Positions 1 through 6,482 of a DNA stretch of 7,557 bases are shown piece after piece. How positions within the stretch are numbered: position 1 is the first letter of the stretch; the number at the start of each line of letters is the position of its first letter. Source of the DNA: Spirochaetia bacterium (GTDB lineage: Bacteria; Spirochaetota; Spirochaetia; Sphaerochaetales; Sphaerochaetaceae); the NCBI GenBank assembly GCA_900769955.1, contig CAAGIP010000020.1, positions 1-7,557 on the forward strand, written 5' to 3'. A program made the translations under genes and the position numbers. The notes under the pieces are model-generated. The model ran no database searches, was not told where the DNA came from, and saw only the letters and a list, made by a program, of their open reading frames with translations.

Positions 1-593
1 AGTCCAAGCGGAGTGACGCTCTCCAGAAGGGCGGAAACAAAGGCAATGATAAGTCCGGCCCATACGGGATAGCCGAGCAGAACCGCAATGATGAACACGG
101 TAATGACCATGACGGCACTTCCCTCATAGCTCTTGGTCGCACCGAAGGCCCTGTATTTATGGCGGCCGACCCGCGAACCGATGAGGGCGGCAAGCCCATC
201 ACCGTAGCCCATCGCAAGCACTCCGAGAATTACTGAACTGCTGCTTATGATGCCCCTGTAGCAGCAAAGCGTCAGTATCAGGAGCGTGATGGGAAAGTAG
301 ATGAGTCCGTTGTCACGCTTTCGGTCTCCCATCCCGAGATATTCCCCGAAGCCTCCGTAGACGAATGCAGTGTTTATCATGATGAAGAGAATCGGGCCCG
401 TCACGGCATATGAGAGCGTATCAAAGCCGTATATCAGTATGAATACCCAGTTTGAGACCGTGATGTGGATGAACTTCCTCACGGTCTCTCCCTTAAGGTG
501 GAAAATGCGGTACATTAAAAAAGCCATACCGACCGTGGTCATCACGAAAACAACCGAGATCAGGAGGGAGCGTACGTTTGTGTCTGTTACCAT
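1..593 (-). CDS. Diacylglycerol/polyprenol (phytol) kinase family membrane protein, 3' end cut by window edge
   Basis: Translation of the minus strand from the ATG at 593-591 stays open to base 1, giving 197 residues without a stop. Family motifs are visible: VRKFIHI near residues 38-44, MGYGDGLAALIGSRVGR at about 128-144, and the GATKSYEGS block at 151-159. This is the pattern of the SEC59/phytol kinase/CTP- or ATP-dependent lipid-alcohol kinase family, which phosphorylates a membrane lipid alcohol such as diacylglycerol, dolichol, undecaprenol or phytol. Six or seven hydrophobic segments (about 8-30, 45-60, 63-80, 98-112, 118-138, 160-176, 178-192) indicate an inner-membrane protein. The fragment ends at ESVTPLG, just where the family usually has its last motif (E..PLG.DNL), so perhaps 20-40 residues are missing. 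The start overlaps the upstream DUF2207 stop by 7 bases (ATGGTAA); a GGAGG lies rather far upstream (about 15 bases), so translational coupling is likely. The family call is firm; the substrate cannot be read from sequence. Confidence 0.85.
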   Translation of the reverse strand, partial: MVTDTNVRSLLISVVFVMTTVGMAFLMYRIFHLKGETVRKFIHITVSNWVFILIYGFDTLSYAVTGPILFIMINTAFVYGGFGEYLGMGDRKRDNGLIYFPITLLILTLCCYRGIISSSSVILGVLAMGYGDGLAALIGSRVGRHKYRAFGATKSYEGSAVMVITVFIIAVLLGYPVWAGLIIAFVSALLESVTPLG

Positions 594-2422
594 GAACGTC
601 CGCCACCGCCTCCGAAGCCGCCGCCGGAGAAGCCGGAGGAGCCTGAGAATGTTGAGGCACCGCCGCTGCTCTTACCTTCAAAGCCGCTTGTTATGATCCT
701 TGATGTGTATCCGGAATTGAACCTCCTGAACATCCTGGAGTAGAACCAGTAGTTGAATACCGGATCATTTCCGATGTACCACGATGCGGGAGTGAAGAAG
801 AGACCCTCAAACTTTTTGGCCCACTTATCCTCAAGTCCCAGTGCAATTGCGTAGCTGAGGTTGTGGTAGAAGTACTCAGGATCCTGATCTATCATGGCCT
901 TAAGCTTATCGACTTCAACCTTCTCCAGAAAATCCCTGTAGCCGAGGATTTCCTCAACCGTCGCCTGTCCGTATTCGCTCCTTCTTGTAATAAAGAGGGA
1001 AAGGGCTGCCATCAAAGGCAGGCTGAAGGCAATTAATGACGATGAGATCTTCACGAAGACGGGAGTGCACCTTACCGTGGAGGCGAACATGTACAGCACC
1101 ACTGATATTGCAAGTGCCATCACGAATATCACCGCTGCTATGACCGCACGGGAGACCATACCCGTCGTGTGCTTTCTTAAAAGGGCCCAGATCATGACAC
1201 CGGAAATCGCGGTGAAGGCAAGCGAGATTATCACGCTGATGAGTGCTATTTCCATATCACCCAGGTTGAGGAGTATGGAAGATGCAAGCGCATATAGCAT
1301 GGATATGATCATGCCAAGATTTGACTTACCCTCCGCGGTTCTGTCGCTGAGGGCCTGCGGTCCCTTCGTGAACCTCTTCACGAGGGCAGGCTTCACCGTA
1401 TCGTTGAGGATGACGCCGAGCTTCATGTTCGACATATCCCTGACGGAAAGGTCATCGCCCTTCAGAAAGAGCGAAGAAAAGAGGATGTTCTCTTCCTCAC
1501 ATGGACTCTCGAGATCCTTCTTCTTATGAAGTATGAAGTTCTTTCCCTTCTCCTCAATCGTAAGGTAACCCTTGTCGGCCCAGTAGAAGATCATGGCGGT
1601 AAAGTCACGGTCATCAGCCGATGAATCATAGATATAGCCCACTGCCATTGGAGAAAGCTCAGGAGCCTCAAAACGGGGATAGATTACTATCGGCTTATCG
1701 ACACCGTACTTTCTGTAAAGTGAGTAGAGGAAGAAGAGTACGGCAACCGTAAGCGGGAGGATCGTCAGCAATCCGATAAGAGACCAGTCCTTCGGCACCC
1801 TTGCCCCGACGAAGTAGCCTTCATCCATCTCGACGCGCAGTGTCAGGGCTTCCTTTTCAGACAGCCCCGTCACATGGCCGGATACAGTATTCCCGCTGAA
1901 TGAGAAAGGATAACGGGATGTGCTTCCGTAGCGGCCGCCCGTAAGCCAGACCCTCTCGGAAGATATCTGTTTCGGGAAGGTTACCGTGAAGTTCACTTCA
2001 TCGATGTCACAGTTCCAGCCATCACCTATCAGGTTGAAGTAGAACTCATCGTAGTCGGGATAGACATCGGCCCCAAGATCATATGAATACTTAATCGTGT
2101 AGTGCTGAGATCCCTTAACGAGCCTGTCGGCGTCCCCTATCTTAAGGGAGAGAAAATCGCCGTTCTTTTCCTTTTCATACTCTTCACTCACACTTATCCC
2201 GCTGAGGATGGCCTCATAACCGGTATCATACTTTACGGGAATGTCACGGTAAAAACCATGGGAAGGAGACGTGAAGTACATGTCGATTTCCTCCGTTATC
2301 TCATAGACACGGTTCTCGAGCACGTTCACGTCGATGTCATAGCGTTCAATATAAAAGTTCTCCGCTGACAGACAGAAGAGTGTCAGCAGAAGCATTGCAG
2401 CAAGAAGGATCTTCTTTTTCAT
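587..2422 (-). CDS. DUF2207 domain membrane protein with Gly/Ser-rich C-terminal tail
   Basis: 611 residues. A Sec signal peptide is clear (MKKKILL, a hydrophobic core, probable cleavage after LSA at residue 20). Residues 21-205 form an extracytoplasmic beta-rich domain of DUF2207 type (IERYDIDVNV..., EITEEIDMYF, HGFYRDIPV). A transmembrane segment at about 214-235 is followed by a cytosolic part with the family's PRFEAPELSPMAVGYIYD stretch (249-266) and a winged-helix-like WADKGYLTIEE (281-291). Four more hydrophobic segments lie at about 368-388, 390-416, 424-447 and 456-477. The conserved segment LGYRDFLEKVEVDKL...LSYAIALGLEDKWAKKF follows at 493-538. The tail (586-611) is almost only Gly, Ser and Phe and ends GGGGGRSW, as is common in proteins encoded beside LemA. 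It follows lemA by 8 bases. The biochemical function of the family is not established; envelope or membrane stress roles are suggested only by association. Confidence 0.9.
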   Translation of the reverse strand: MKKKILLAAMLLLTLFCLSAENFYIERYDIDVNVLENRVYEITEEIDMYFTSPSHGFYRDIPVKYDTGYEAILSGISVSEEYEKEKNGDFLSLKIGDADRLVKGSQHYTIKYSYDLGADVYPDYDEFYFNLIGDGWNCDIDEVNFTVTFPKQISSERVWLTGGRYGSTSRYPFSFSGNTVSGHVTGLSEKEALTLRVEMDEGYFVGARVPKDWSLIGLLTILPLTVAVLFFLYSLYRKYGVDKPIVIYPRFEAPELSPMAVGYIYDSSADDRDFTAMIFYWADKGYLTIEEKGKNFILHKKKDLESPCEEENILFSSLFLKGDDLSVRDMSNMKLGVILNDTVKPALVKRFTKGPQALSDRTAEGKSNLGMIISMLYALASSILLNLGDMEIALISVIISLAFTAISGVMIWALLRKHTTGMVSRAVIAAVIFVMALAISVVLYMFASTVRCTPVFVKISSSLIAFSLPLMAALSLFITRRSEYGQATVEEILGYRDFLEKVEVDKLKAMIDQDPEYFYHNLSYAIALGLEDKWAKKFEGLFFTPASWYIGNDPVFNYWFYSRMFRRFNSGYTSRIITSGFEGKSSGGASTFSGSSGFSGGGFGGGGGRSW

Positions 2423-2430
2423 AAGAATAA

Positions 2431-2982
2431 TCAGAACTTCACTTCAACTCTTGCCTTTGCGGCTTCCTCAACCTCCGCATATGGAAGCTTCTTAAAGCCT
2501 GTCATAGATGCAATGAGGTTGGAAGGGAACATCTCGACCCTGCTGTTCATCTGCTTTGCAATTGCATTGTAGTACTTCCTGGCATTGAGAAGTCCCTTCT
2601 CGATGTCTGTAAGCTTCTGCTGAAGATCGACGAATCCGGTATTGGCCTTGAGGTCAGGATAGCTCTCGGAAAGCGCAAAGAGGGTTTTGAGGGTTCCGGA
2701 AAGTGCATTGTTTGCCTTGTCCTTTTCCTCTAGTGTCGTCGCGCTCATCGCACTGTTGCGTGCCTTGATGACAGCTTCAAGAGTGCCGCTCTCATGCTTT
2801 GCATAGCCCTTGACCGTCTCAACCAGGTTGGGAATGAGGTCATAGCGTTCCTTGAGATGGACGTCAATTCCTGCCCCTGCTTCCTCCGCCTGATTGCGGA
2901 GCTTCACGAATGAATTGTAGGTTGTTATGAAATAGATCGCGACGATCGCGATCACGGCAATTACGATGATAAGTGCAGTCAT
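2431..2982 (-). CDS. lemA: LemA family protein
   Basis: 183 residues, the normal length for LemA. An N-terminal membrane anchor (about 2-20, TALIIVIAVIAIVAIYFIT) has little before it and is followed by the family signature YNSFVKLRNQAEEAGAGIDV (22-41), then LKERYDLIPNLVETVKGYA (43-61), and a long helical region ending in NARKYYNAIAKQMNSRVEMFPS. The protein is expected to be membrane-anchored with a helical-bundle domain whose cellular role is poorly defined. An AAGGAG site (2991-2996) lies 8 bases before the ATG, supporting this start. It is the first gene of the minus-strand operon lemA - DUF2207 - lipid kinase; lemA beside a DUF2207 or TPM protein is a recurring bacterial pairing, so a joint membrane complex is plausible but inferred. 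Confidence 0.95.
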   Translation of the reverse strand: MTALIIVIAVIAIVAIYFITTYNSFVKLRNQAEEAGAGIDVHLKERYDLIPNLVETVKGYAKHESGTLEAVIKARNSAMSATTLEEKDKANNALSGTLKTLFALSESYPDLKANTGFVDLQQKLTDIEKGLLNARKYYNAIAKQMNSRVEMFPSNLIASMTGFKKLPYAEVEEAAKARVEVKF

Positions 2983-2996
2983 GTATTTTTCTCCTT

Positions 2997-3016
2997 ACCG
3001 GCCTTCTTATGCCGGT
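2997..3016 (-). promoter_or_regulatory. Hairpin in the lemA 5' leader next to its ribosome binding site
   Basis: On the lemA strand, ACCGGC and GCCGGT form a perfect 6-bp stem around an 8-base loop (ATAAGAAG). The 3' arm ends exactly at the AAGGAG ribosome binding site. Such a stem can affect translation initiation or protect the mRNA end; there is no T-run, so it is not an intrinsic terminator. A single 6-bp stem could also be chance. Confidence 0.4.
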
Positions 3017-3027
3017 GATATTTAAGG

Positions 3028-3033
3028 ATAATA
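3028..3033 (-). promoter_or_regulatory. Weak candidate -10 box for the lemA operon
   Basis: On the minus strand TATTAT (5 of 6 to TATAAT) lies about 45 bases before the lemA start. No -35 box stands at proper spacing: TGGACA is only 14 bases upstream. An alternative -10 is TGTAAT at 3053-3058, also without a good -35. The lemA operon promoter must lie in 2983-3152 or inside argR, but its exact place cannot be fixed from sequence. Confidence 0.2.
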
Positions 3034-3088
3034 TCAAATCATGGAGTTGTCCATTACAGAAACATTCGCGCATATTGCTTCAAAATAA

Positions 3089-3117
3089 TTGCAAACTCAC
3101 GTTTACGGATGTATAAT
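3089..3117 (+). promoter_or_regulatory. Sigma70-type promoter of argR-pgi
   Basis: A -35 box TTGCAA (3089-3094, 4 of 6) and a perfect -10 box TATAAT (3112-3117) are separated by the ideal 17 bases. Transcription would begin near 3124, giving a leader of about 30 bases before the argR ATG. It is the best promoter match in the window. Confidence 0.75.
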
Positions 3118-3120
3118 TTC

Positions 3121-3135
3121 TGCATAAAGAATGCA
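3121..3135 (+). promoter_or_regulatory. Operator-like palindrome at the argR transcription start, possible ArgR box
   Basis: TGCAT-AAAGA-ATGCA is a perfect 5-bp inverted repeat covering the predicted start site. It resembles the known ARG box core (TGAAT, four A/T, ATTCA) but has a 5-base spacer and C/G at the third position of each arm. The second half also belongs to a direct repeat: TGCATAAA occurs at 3121 and again at 3132, one helical turn apart. Location and shape fit autorepression by the ArgR encoded just downstream; binding is inferred. Confidence 0.45.
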
Positions 3136-3152
3136 TAAAAGGAGCATCACCG

Positions 3153-3623
3153 ATGCGCGAACGTCACAACAGACTCAGCGTTGTCAAGGAAATAATCAAG
3201 AATAACAGGATTGACAACCAGGACACTCTCCTGGAGCTTCTCAGGGAAGAGGGCTTCAACGTAACACAGGCAACCCTCTCCAGGGATCTCAAGATGCTTA
3301 AGGTCGGGAAGATCTCGGACGGCTGGTCGGGATATTACTATTCCCTGCCGGAAAACGACCTAGTATCTGAATCTGAGAAGAGCTACATTCAGGATGTAAG
3401 GAGAGGAATCATCTCAATAGAATTCTCAGGCAATGTGGGAGTCGTCAAAACAAGGCCGGGACACGCGAACAGCGTCGGTTTTGCGCTTGACGTGCTTAAC
3501 CTGCCGGAGATTCTCGGCTCAATTGCGGGAGATGACACGATCTTCCTTATCTTAAGGGAAGGTATGACTAAGGAAGACCTGCTGGAAAGCTTCCAGACCA
3601 GGATTCCGGAAATAGATAACTGA
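3153..3623 (+). CDS. argR: Arginine repressor ArgR
   Basis: 156 residues, the usual length of ArgR/AhrC. The N-terminal winged helix-turn-helix shows NQDTLLELLREEGFNVTQAT (22-41) running into LSRDLKMLKVGK (42-53), including the family's TQATLSRDL core that binds the ARG box. The C-terminal oligomerisation and arginine-binding domain shows TRPGHANSVGFALD (100-113) and LGSIAGDDTIFLI (121-133); the GDDT aspartates are those that contact arginine in known structures. ArgR normally represses arginine biosynthesis and can activate catabolism when arginine is high, acting as a hexamer. The start is supported by AAAAGGAG (3137-3144) 8 bases upstream. The gene is followed after 15 bases by pgi, so the two are probably one transcript. 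No arginine pathway gene is present in the window, so its targets lie elsewhere. Confidence 0.95.
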   Translation: MRERHNRLSVVKEIIKNNRIDNQDTLLELLREEGFNVTQATLSRDLKMLKVGKISDGWSGYYYSLPENDLVSESEKSYIQDVRRGIISIEFSGNVGVVKTRPGHANSVGFALDVLNLPEILGSIAGDDTIFLILREGMTKEDLLESFQTRIPEIDN

Positions 3624-3638
3624 AGGAGGGATTCAACC

Positions 3639-5201
3639 ATGGAGTATAAGAATCTTAATGAGCTCAAGGCATTCAATGAGCTCGCAAATAGCAAAAAGTG
3701 CTCAGTAAAGGCACTTCTCTCAAAGGAAAGAGTTGCAGCATGCAGCATCCCTGCAGGCGGCAGCCTCACCTACAACTATGCGGCAATGCCCGTATCCGAT
3801 GAGCAGGTGAAACTTCTTCAGGCCCTTGCAGATGAGGATGAACTTGTCGCGAAGTATAAGGCCGTTCTCTCAGGCGAGATGATGAATCCCGGCGAAAAGC
3901 GCCTCGTGCTTCATCAGCTCACACGCGGCAACTGCCTCGGAGCTGCAGTAACTGCTGACGGTGAGGATAAGGGTGATTTCTACGCTTGTCAGCTTGCAAG
4001 GATTAAGGAATTCAGTGAGAAGGTCCGCTCCGGTGAGATCAAGGGATCAACGGGAAAGCCCTTTGACACAGTATGCCAGATCGGTATCGGCGGTTCAGAC
4101 CTCGGTCCGAGAGCACTTTACCTTGCACTTGCCGAGTACATCAACAACTCTCCCGTAAAGCATCTCAATGCAAAGTTCATCTCAAACGTCGATCCCGATG
4201 ATGCGGCTGCGGTAATCGGTACGATCGATCCCGAGACAACCCTCTTCGTCCTCGTTTCAAAGTCAGGCACGACACTCGAAACTCTCACGAACCAGATGCT
4301 CGTGACATCTTCCCTTAAGGGAGTTGATCCCGCAAAGCACCTTGTCGCGGTAACAAGCAAGACAAGCCCGCTCGCTTCCAGCAAGGACGTGCTCGATGCA
4401 TTCTTCATCGATGACTACATCGGCGGAAGATACAGCTCAACCAGTGCCGTCGGAGGTGTCATCCTCTCAGTCGCACTTGGCTACGAGACATTTGAGGAGC
4501 TTCTTGCAGGTGCGCACGAAGCTGACATGAACGCTCTTGAGCCCGATGTCACAAAGAATGCTGCCCTCATGGATGCACTCATCGGCATGTACCTCAGGAA
4601 TGTTTACGGCTATCCTTCAACAGCAATCCTGCCCTATTCACAGGCACTTTCAAGATTCCCTGCCCACCTCCAGCAGCTGGATATGGAATCAAACGGAAAG
4701 CACGTCAACCGCTTCGGTGAGCCTGTTGACTACGTCACCGGTCCCGTCATCTTCGGTGAACCCGGAACAAACGGACAGCACAGCTTCTATCAGCTTCTCC
4801 ATCAGGGAACTGACATCGTTCCTCTCCAGTTCATCGGCTTTAAGAACAACCAGGCAGGAAAGGATATCGTGATCGAGGGTTCAACAAGCCAGGTCAAGCT
4901 CAATGCAAACCTTGCTGCCCAGATCGTCGCATTCGCACTCGGTAAGGATGATGCAAACCCGAACAAGCAGTTCGACGGCGAGCGCCCGTCCTCACTCATT
5001 CATGCTGACCGCCTGACACCGAAGGCACTCGGTGCCCTGCTCTCCCACTTCGAGAACAAGGTCATGTTCCAGGGCTTCCTCTGGAACCTCAACTCCTTCG
5101 ATCAGGAAGGAGTACAGCTCGGTAAGGTTCTTGCAAAGAAGGTCCTTAAGGGCTGTGAGGGCGATGAAGTCCTCAAGGCTTATGCGGATCTCCTGATCTG
5201 A
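3639..5201 (+). CDS. pgi: Glucose-6-phosphate isomerase
   Basis: 520 residues, within the range of bacterial Pgi. The enzyme interconverts glucose-6-phosphate and fructose-6-phosphate in the cytosol (glycolysis and gluconeogenesis). Visible motifs: IGIGGSDLGPRAL (148-160), phosphate-binding SKSGTTLET (207-215), the first family signature DYIGGRYSSTSAVG (259-272), the DMESNGK segment with the catalytic base Glu350 (348-354), GTNGQHSFYQ with His381 (376-385), and the C-terminal FDQEGVQLGK with the active-site Lys496. In the second signature the usual GVE is GVQ (Gln493), while the catalytic Lys is kept, so activity is expected. AAGGAGG (3623-3629), overlapping the argR stop, sits 9 bases before the ATG. 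Codon use is strongly biased (AAG, ATC, CTC/CTT), as in a highly expressed gene. Probably cotranscribed with argR and ended by the hairpin at 5219-5249. Confidence 0.97.
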   Translation: MEYKNLNELKAFNELANSKKCSVKALLSKERVAACSIPAGGSLTYNYAAMPVSDEQVKLLQALADEDELVAKYKAVLSGEMMNPGEKRLVLHQLTRGNCLGAAVTADGEDKGDFYACQLARIKEFSEKVRSGEIKGSTGKPFDTVCQIGIGGSDLGPRALYLALAEYINNSPVKHLNAKFISNVDPDDAAAVIGTIDPETTLFVLVSKSGTTLETLTNQMLVTSSLKGVDPAKHLVAVTSKTSPLASSKDVLDAFFIDDYIGGRYSSTSAVGGVILSVALGYETFEELLAGAHEADMNALEPDVTKNAALMDALIGMYLRNVYGYPSTAILPYSQALSRFPAHLQQLDMESNGKHVNRFGEPVDYVTGPVIFGEPGTNGQHSFYQLLHQGTDIVPLQFIGFKNNQAGKDIVIEGSTSQVKLNANLAAQIVAFALGKDDANPNKQFDGERPSSLIHADRLTPKALGALLSHFENKVMFQGFLWNLNSFDQEGVQLGKVLAKKVLKGCEGDEVLKAYADLLI

Positions 5202-5218
5202 CATAATCCAGGGATATG

Positions 5219-5249
5219 AAAAAGCCGCACTCTTTATCGGGTGCGGCTT
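5219..5249. terminator. Bidirectional intrinsic terminator between pgi and the SDR gene
   Basis: AAGCCGCAC (5222-5230) and GTGCGGCTT (5241-5249) form a perfect 9-bp stem with a 10-base loop. On the minus strand it is followed by TTTTTC, a good terminator for the SDR gene, whose stop is 8 bases away. On the plus strand TTATTGTTT follows, which would end argR-pgi less strongly. Confidence 0.85.
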
Positions 5250-5257
5250 ATTGTTTA

Positions 5258-6022
5258 TCAGAGAGATGAACCGAAATCAGTTACGATTACCTGTCCTGTG
5301 ATGGGACGTGATTCATCGCTTGCGAGGAAGAGCAGGATCTTCGCAACATCATCAGGCATACAGGGCTGGACCTTGAGATCCGCATGCTTTGCCATCTGGC
5401 CCATCATGTCAGGATCGAGTGCTGCGGGATTGAGCTGCATCGTCATCGGAGTCACGATTGTGCCCGGACAGATCGAGTTACAGCGGATGCCCTGACCTGC
5501 AAAGCGCATTGCGATGTGCTTTGTGAGGGAGATGACCGCACCCTTACTTGCAACGTAAGCCGCACCGCCGCAGCCATAGTAGCCGGCTGCTGAGTCAAGG
5601 TTTACGATTGAACCCTTTCCGTGCTCCTTCATGACCTTTGAAGCCTCTCTTGAGCAGAGCATCGTTCCCTTTGCATTGATCGAATAAACCTTCTCGATAT
5701 CTTCAAGAGTACACTTGTCGATAGGCTTGAGACCTTCCTCAAGAACACCTGCGTTGTTGACGAGAACATCAACCGTTCCGAATGCATCGACAGTGGCCTT
5801 GACCATTGCGATTACATCCTCTTCCTTACTTACATCGCATCTTACGGCAAGAACCTCACCGCCTTCTGCCTTTATCTGGGCAGCGACATCATCAAGCTTA
5901 TCGACCCTGCGTGCAGTGATGACAACCTTTGCGCCTTCACGTGCGAACATCTTAGCAGTTGCGGCACCTACACCTGAGTTACCGCCCGTTATGATACATA
6001 CTTTACCTTCAAGTCTGTTCAT
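5258..6022 (-). CDS. Short-chain dehydrogenase/reductase (classical SDR family)
   Basis: 254 residues, typical of classical SDRs. The Rossmann fold carries the cofactor motif TGGNSGVG (12-19), CDVS (62-65), NNAG (89-92), the structural Asn116, the catalytic Ser144 (NLDSAAG), Tyr156 and Lys160 (YVASK), and CPGTIVTPM after the active site. The end ITGQVIVTDFG (241-251) is the usual SDR C-terminal motif with D249. Residues ITARR after the second strand (35-39) have Arg where NADP(H)-preferring members often do, so NADP(H) is possible. Members reduce or oxidise ketone/alcohol groups of sugars, steroids, acyl-ACPs and many other compounds, so the substrate is unknown; the neighbours give no pathway clue. 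The start is supported by GGAGG at 6028-6032, 5 bases before the ATG. It is transcribed alone, ending at the 5219-5249 hairpin. Confidence 0.92.
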   Translation of the reverse strand: MNRLEGKVCIITGGNSGVGAATAKMFAREGAKVVITARRVDKLDDVAAQIKAEGGEVLAVRCDVSKEEDVIAMVKATVDAFGTVDVLVNNAGVLEEGLKPIDKCTLEDIEKVYSINAKGTMLCSREASKVMKEHGKGSIVNLDSAAGYYGCGGAAYVASKGAVISLTKHIAMRFAGQGIRCNSICPGTIVTPMTMQLNPAALDPDMMGQMAKHADLKVQPCMPDDVAKILLFLASDESRPITGQVIVTDFGSSL

Positions 6023-6055
6023 TATTGCCTCCGATAAAAATATATCGATTTGTCT

Positions 6056-6070
6056 CTGAAAAAGCCACCC
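6056..6070 (+). repeat. Repeated CTGAAAAAGCCACCC, copy 1
   Basis: CTGAAAAAGCCACCC here recurs almost identically at 6444-6460 (with two more As in the A-run). In the second copy it is the 5' arm and A-run of the ABC terminator; here no matching GGGTGGC partner arm is present. It could be half of a former terminator or a chance match. Confidence 0.4.
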
Positions 6071-6099
6071 TTTATTCCAGCTTTTCCAAACTCAGTCAC
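6071..6099 (-). promoter_or_regulatory. Weak candidate promoter of the SDR gene
   Basis: On the minus strand GTGACT (6094-6099, 4 of 6 to TTGACA) and AATAAA (6071-6076, 4 of 6 to TATAAT) are 17 bases apart, placing a start near 6064 and a leader of about 40 bases. A second -10-like TATATT (6039-6044) is closer to the gene but has no -35. The 95-base gap 6023-6117 also holds an imperfect AAAAGC/GCTTTT inverted repeat. Confidence 0.25.
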
Positions 6100-6117
6100 A
6101 TATGATATCATCTTTCC

Positions 6118-6447
6118 ATGAACAGCGCACAGTTGGGACGGACGATACGTGATGCCGGGAAGGCATTCCTTGCCTCGAGGCTCGGGGATCTCTATGAGAA
6201 AAGAAACGAGCTTGATGCCCCGGAAGGGTTTGATAAAATAGCGGAAAGCTACTTCAGGAAACAGTCAGGACACCACGACACTTCAATCGATGAAACCCGT
6301 GAAAGAATATCCCTTGCGAAGGAAATCATCGATGAGGAGATGACGCTGGAATGTCTTGAGATTCTTGCCGATACGAAAAGCCTCAAACCTGAATTCCGTC
6401 AGAAGGCAAAGCAGACACTGAAGAAACTTGAGCCGCTGCTGAGCTGA
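6118..6447 (+). CDS. Small hypothetical protein
   Basis: 109 residues, not recognised. The protein is charged and soluble, with no signal peptide or membrane segment; residues 1-50 begin LGRTIRDAGKAFLASRLGDL and residues 58-109 look like two or three amphipathic helices (ETRERISLAKEIIDEE, LECLEILADTK, FRQKAKQTLKKLEPLL). The ATG is the first after an in-frame stop at 6103-6105; no Shine-Dalgarno sequence lies in the 15 bases before it, so the start is not confirmed by an RBS. A TTG at 6133 has none either. The reading frame is unbroken, and it ends immediately before the hairpin at 6447-6471. It is divergent from the SDR gene and convergent with the ABC ATPase gene. A real gene is likely because no other gene covers this stretch and the frame is long for it, but function is unknown. 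Confidence 0.65.
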   Translation: MNSAQLGRTIRDAGKAFLASRLGDLYEKRNELDAPEGFDKIAESYFRKQSGHHDTSIDETRERISLAKEIIDEEMTLECLEILADTKSLKPEFRQKAKQTLKKLEPLLS

Positions 6448-6460
6448 AAAAAAGCCACCC
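6444..6460 (+). repeat. Repeated CTGAAAAAGCCACCC, copy 2 with terminator arm
   Basis: Second copy, spanning the end of the small hypothetical gene (its TGA stop is within the repeat) and the A-run plus GCCACCC arm of the terminator at 6447-6471. The two copies bracket the small gene. Confidence 0.4.
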
Positions 6461-6471
6461 CGCAGGGTGAC
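6447..6471 (-). terminator. Intrinsic terminator of the ABC transporter operon
   Basis: On the minus strand GTCACCC-TGCG-GGGTGGC forms a 7-bp stem (one T-G wobble) with a tetraloop, followed by seven Ts. It begins 11 bases after the ATPase stop codon. On the plus strand the same stem lies just after the small hypothetical gene but is followed by only TTCAGTT, so it may end that transcript weakly. Confidence 0.85.
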
Positions 6472-6482
6472 TTCAGTTAACT

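Noticed and set aside
493..681. 62-residue minus-strand frame across the DUF2207/kinase overlap
   Set aside because: Ala/Pro-rich out-of-frame shadow of the Gly/Ser tail; the kinase frame explains the region.
370..696. 108-residue plus-strand frame, Arg-rich at its end
   Set aside because: The Arg-rich part is the antisense of the Gly-rich DUF2207 tail and the rest is antisense to the kinase; low-complexity shadow.
1065..1529. 154-residue plus-strand frame opposite DUF2207
   Set aside because: Antisense of the hydrophobic segments of a well-supported gene; no domain or RBS.
6102..6111. ATGATATCAT palindrome before the small gene
   Set aside because: A 10-base AT-rich perfect palindrome without a partner site or clear promoter; expected by chance.
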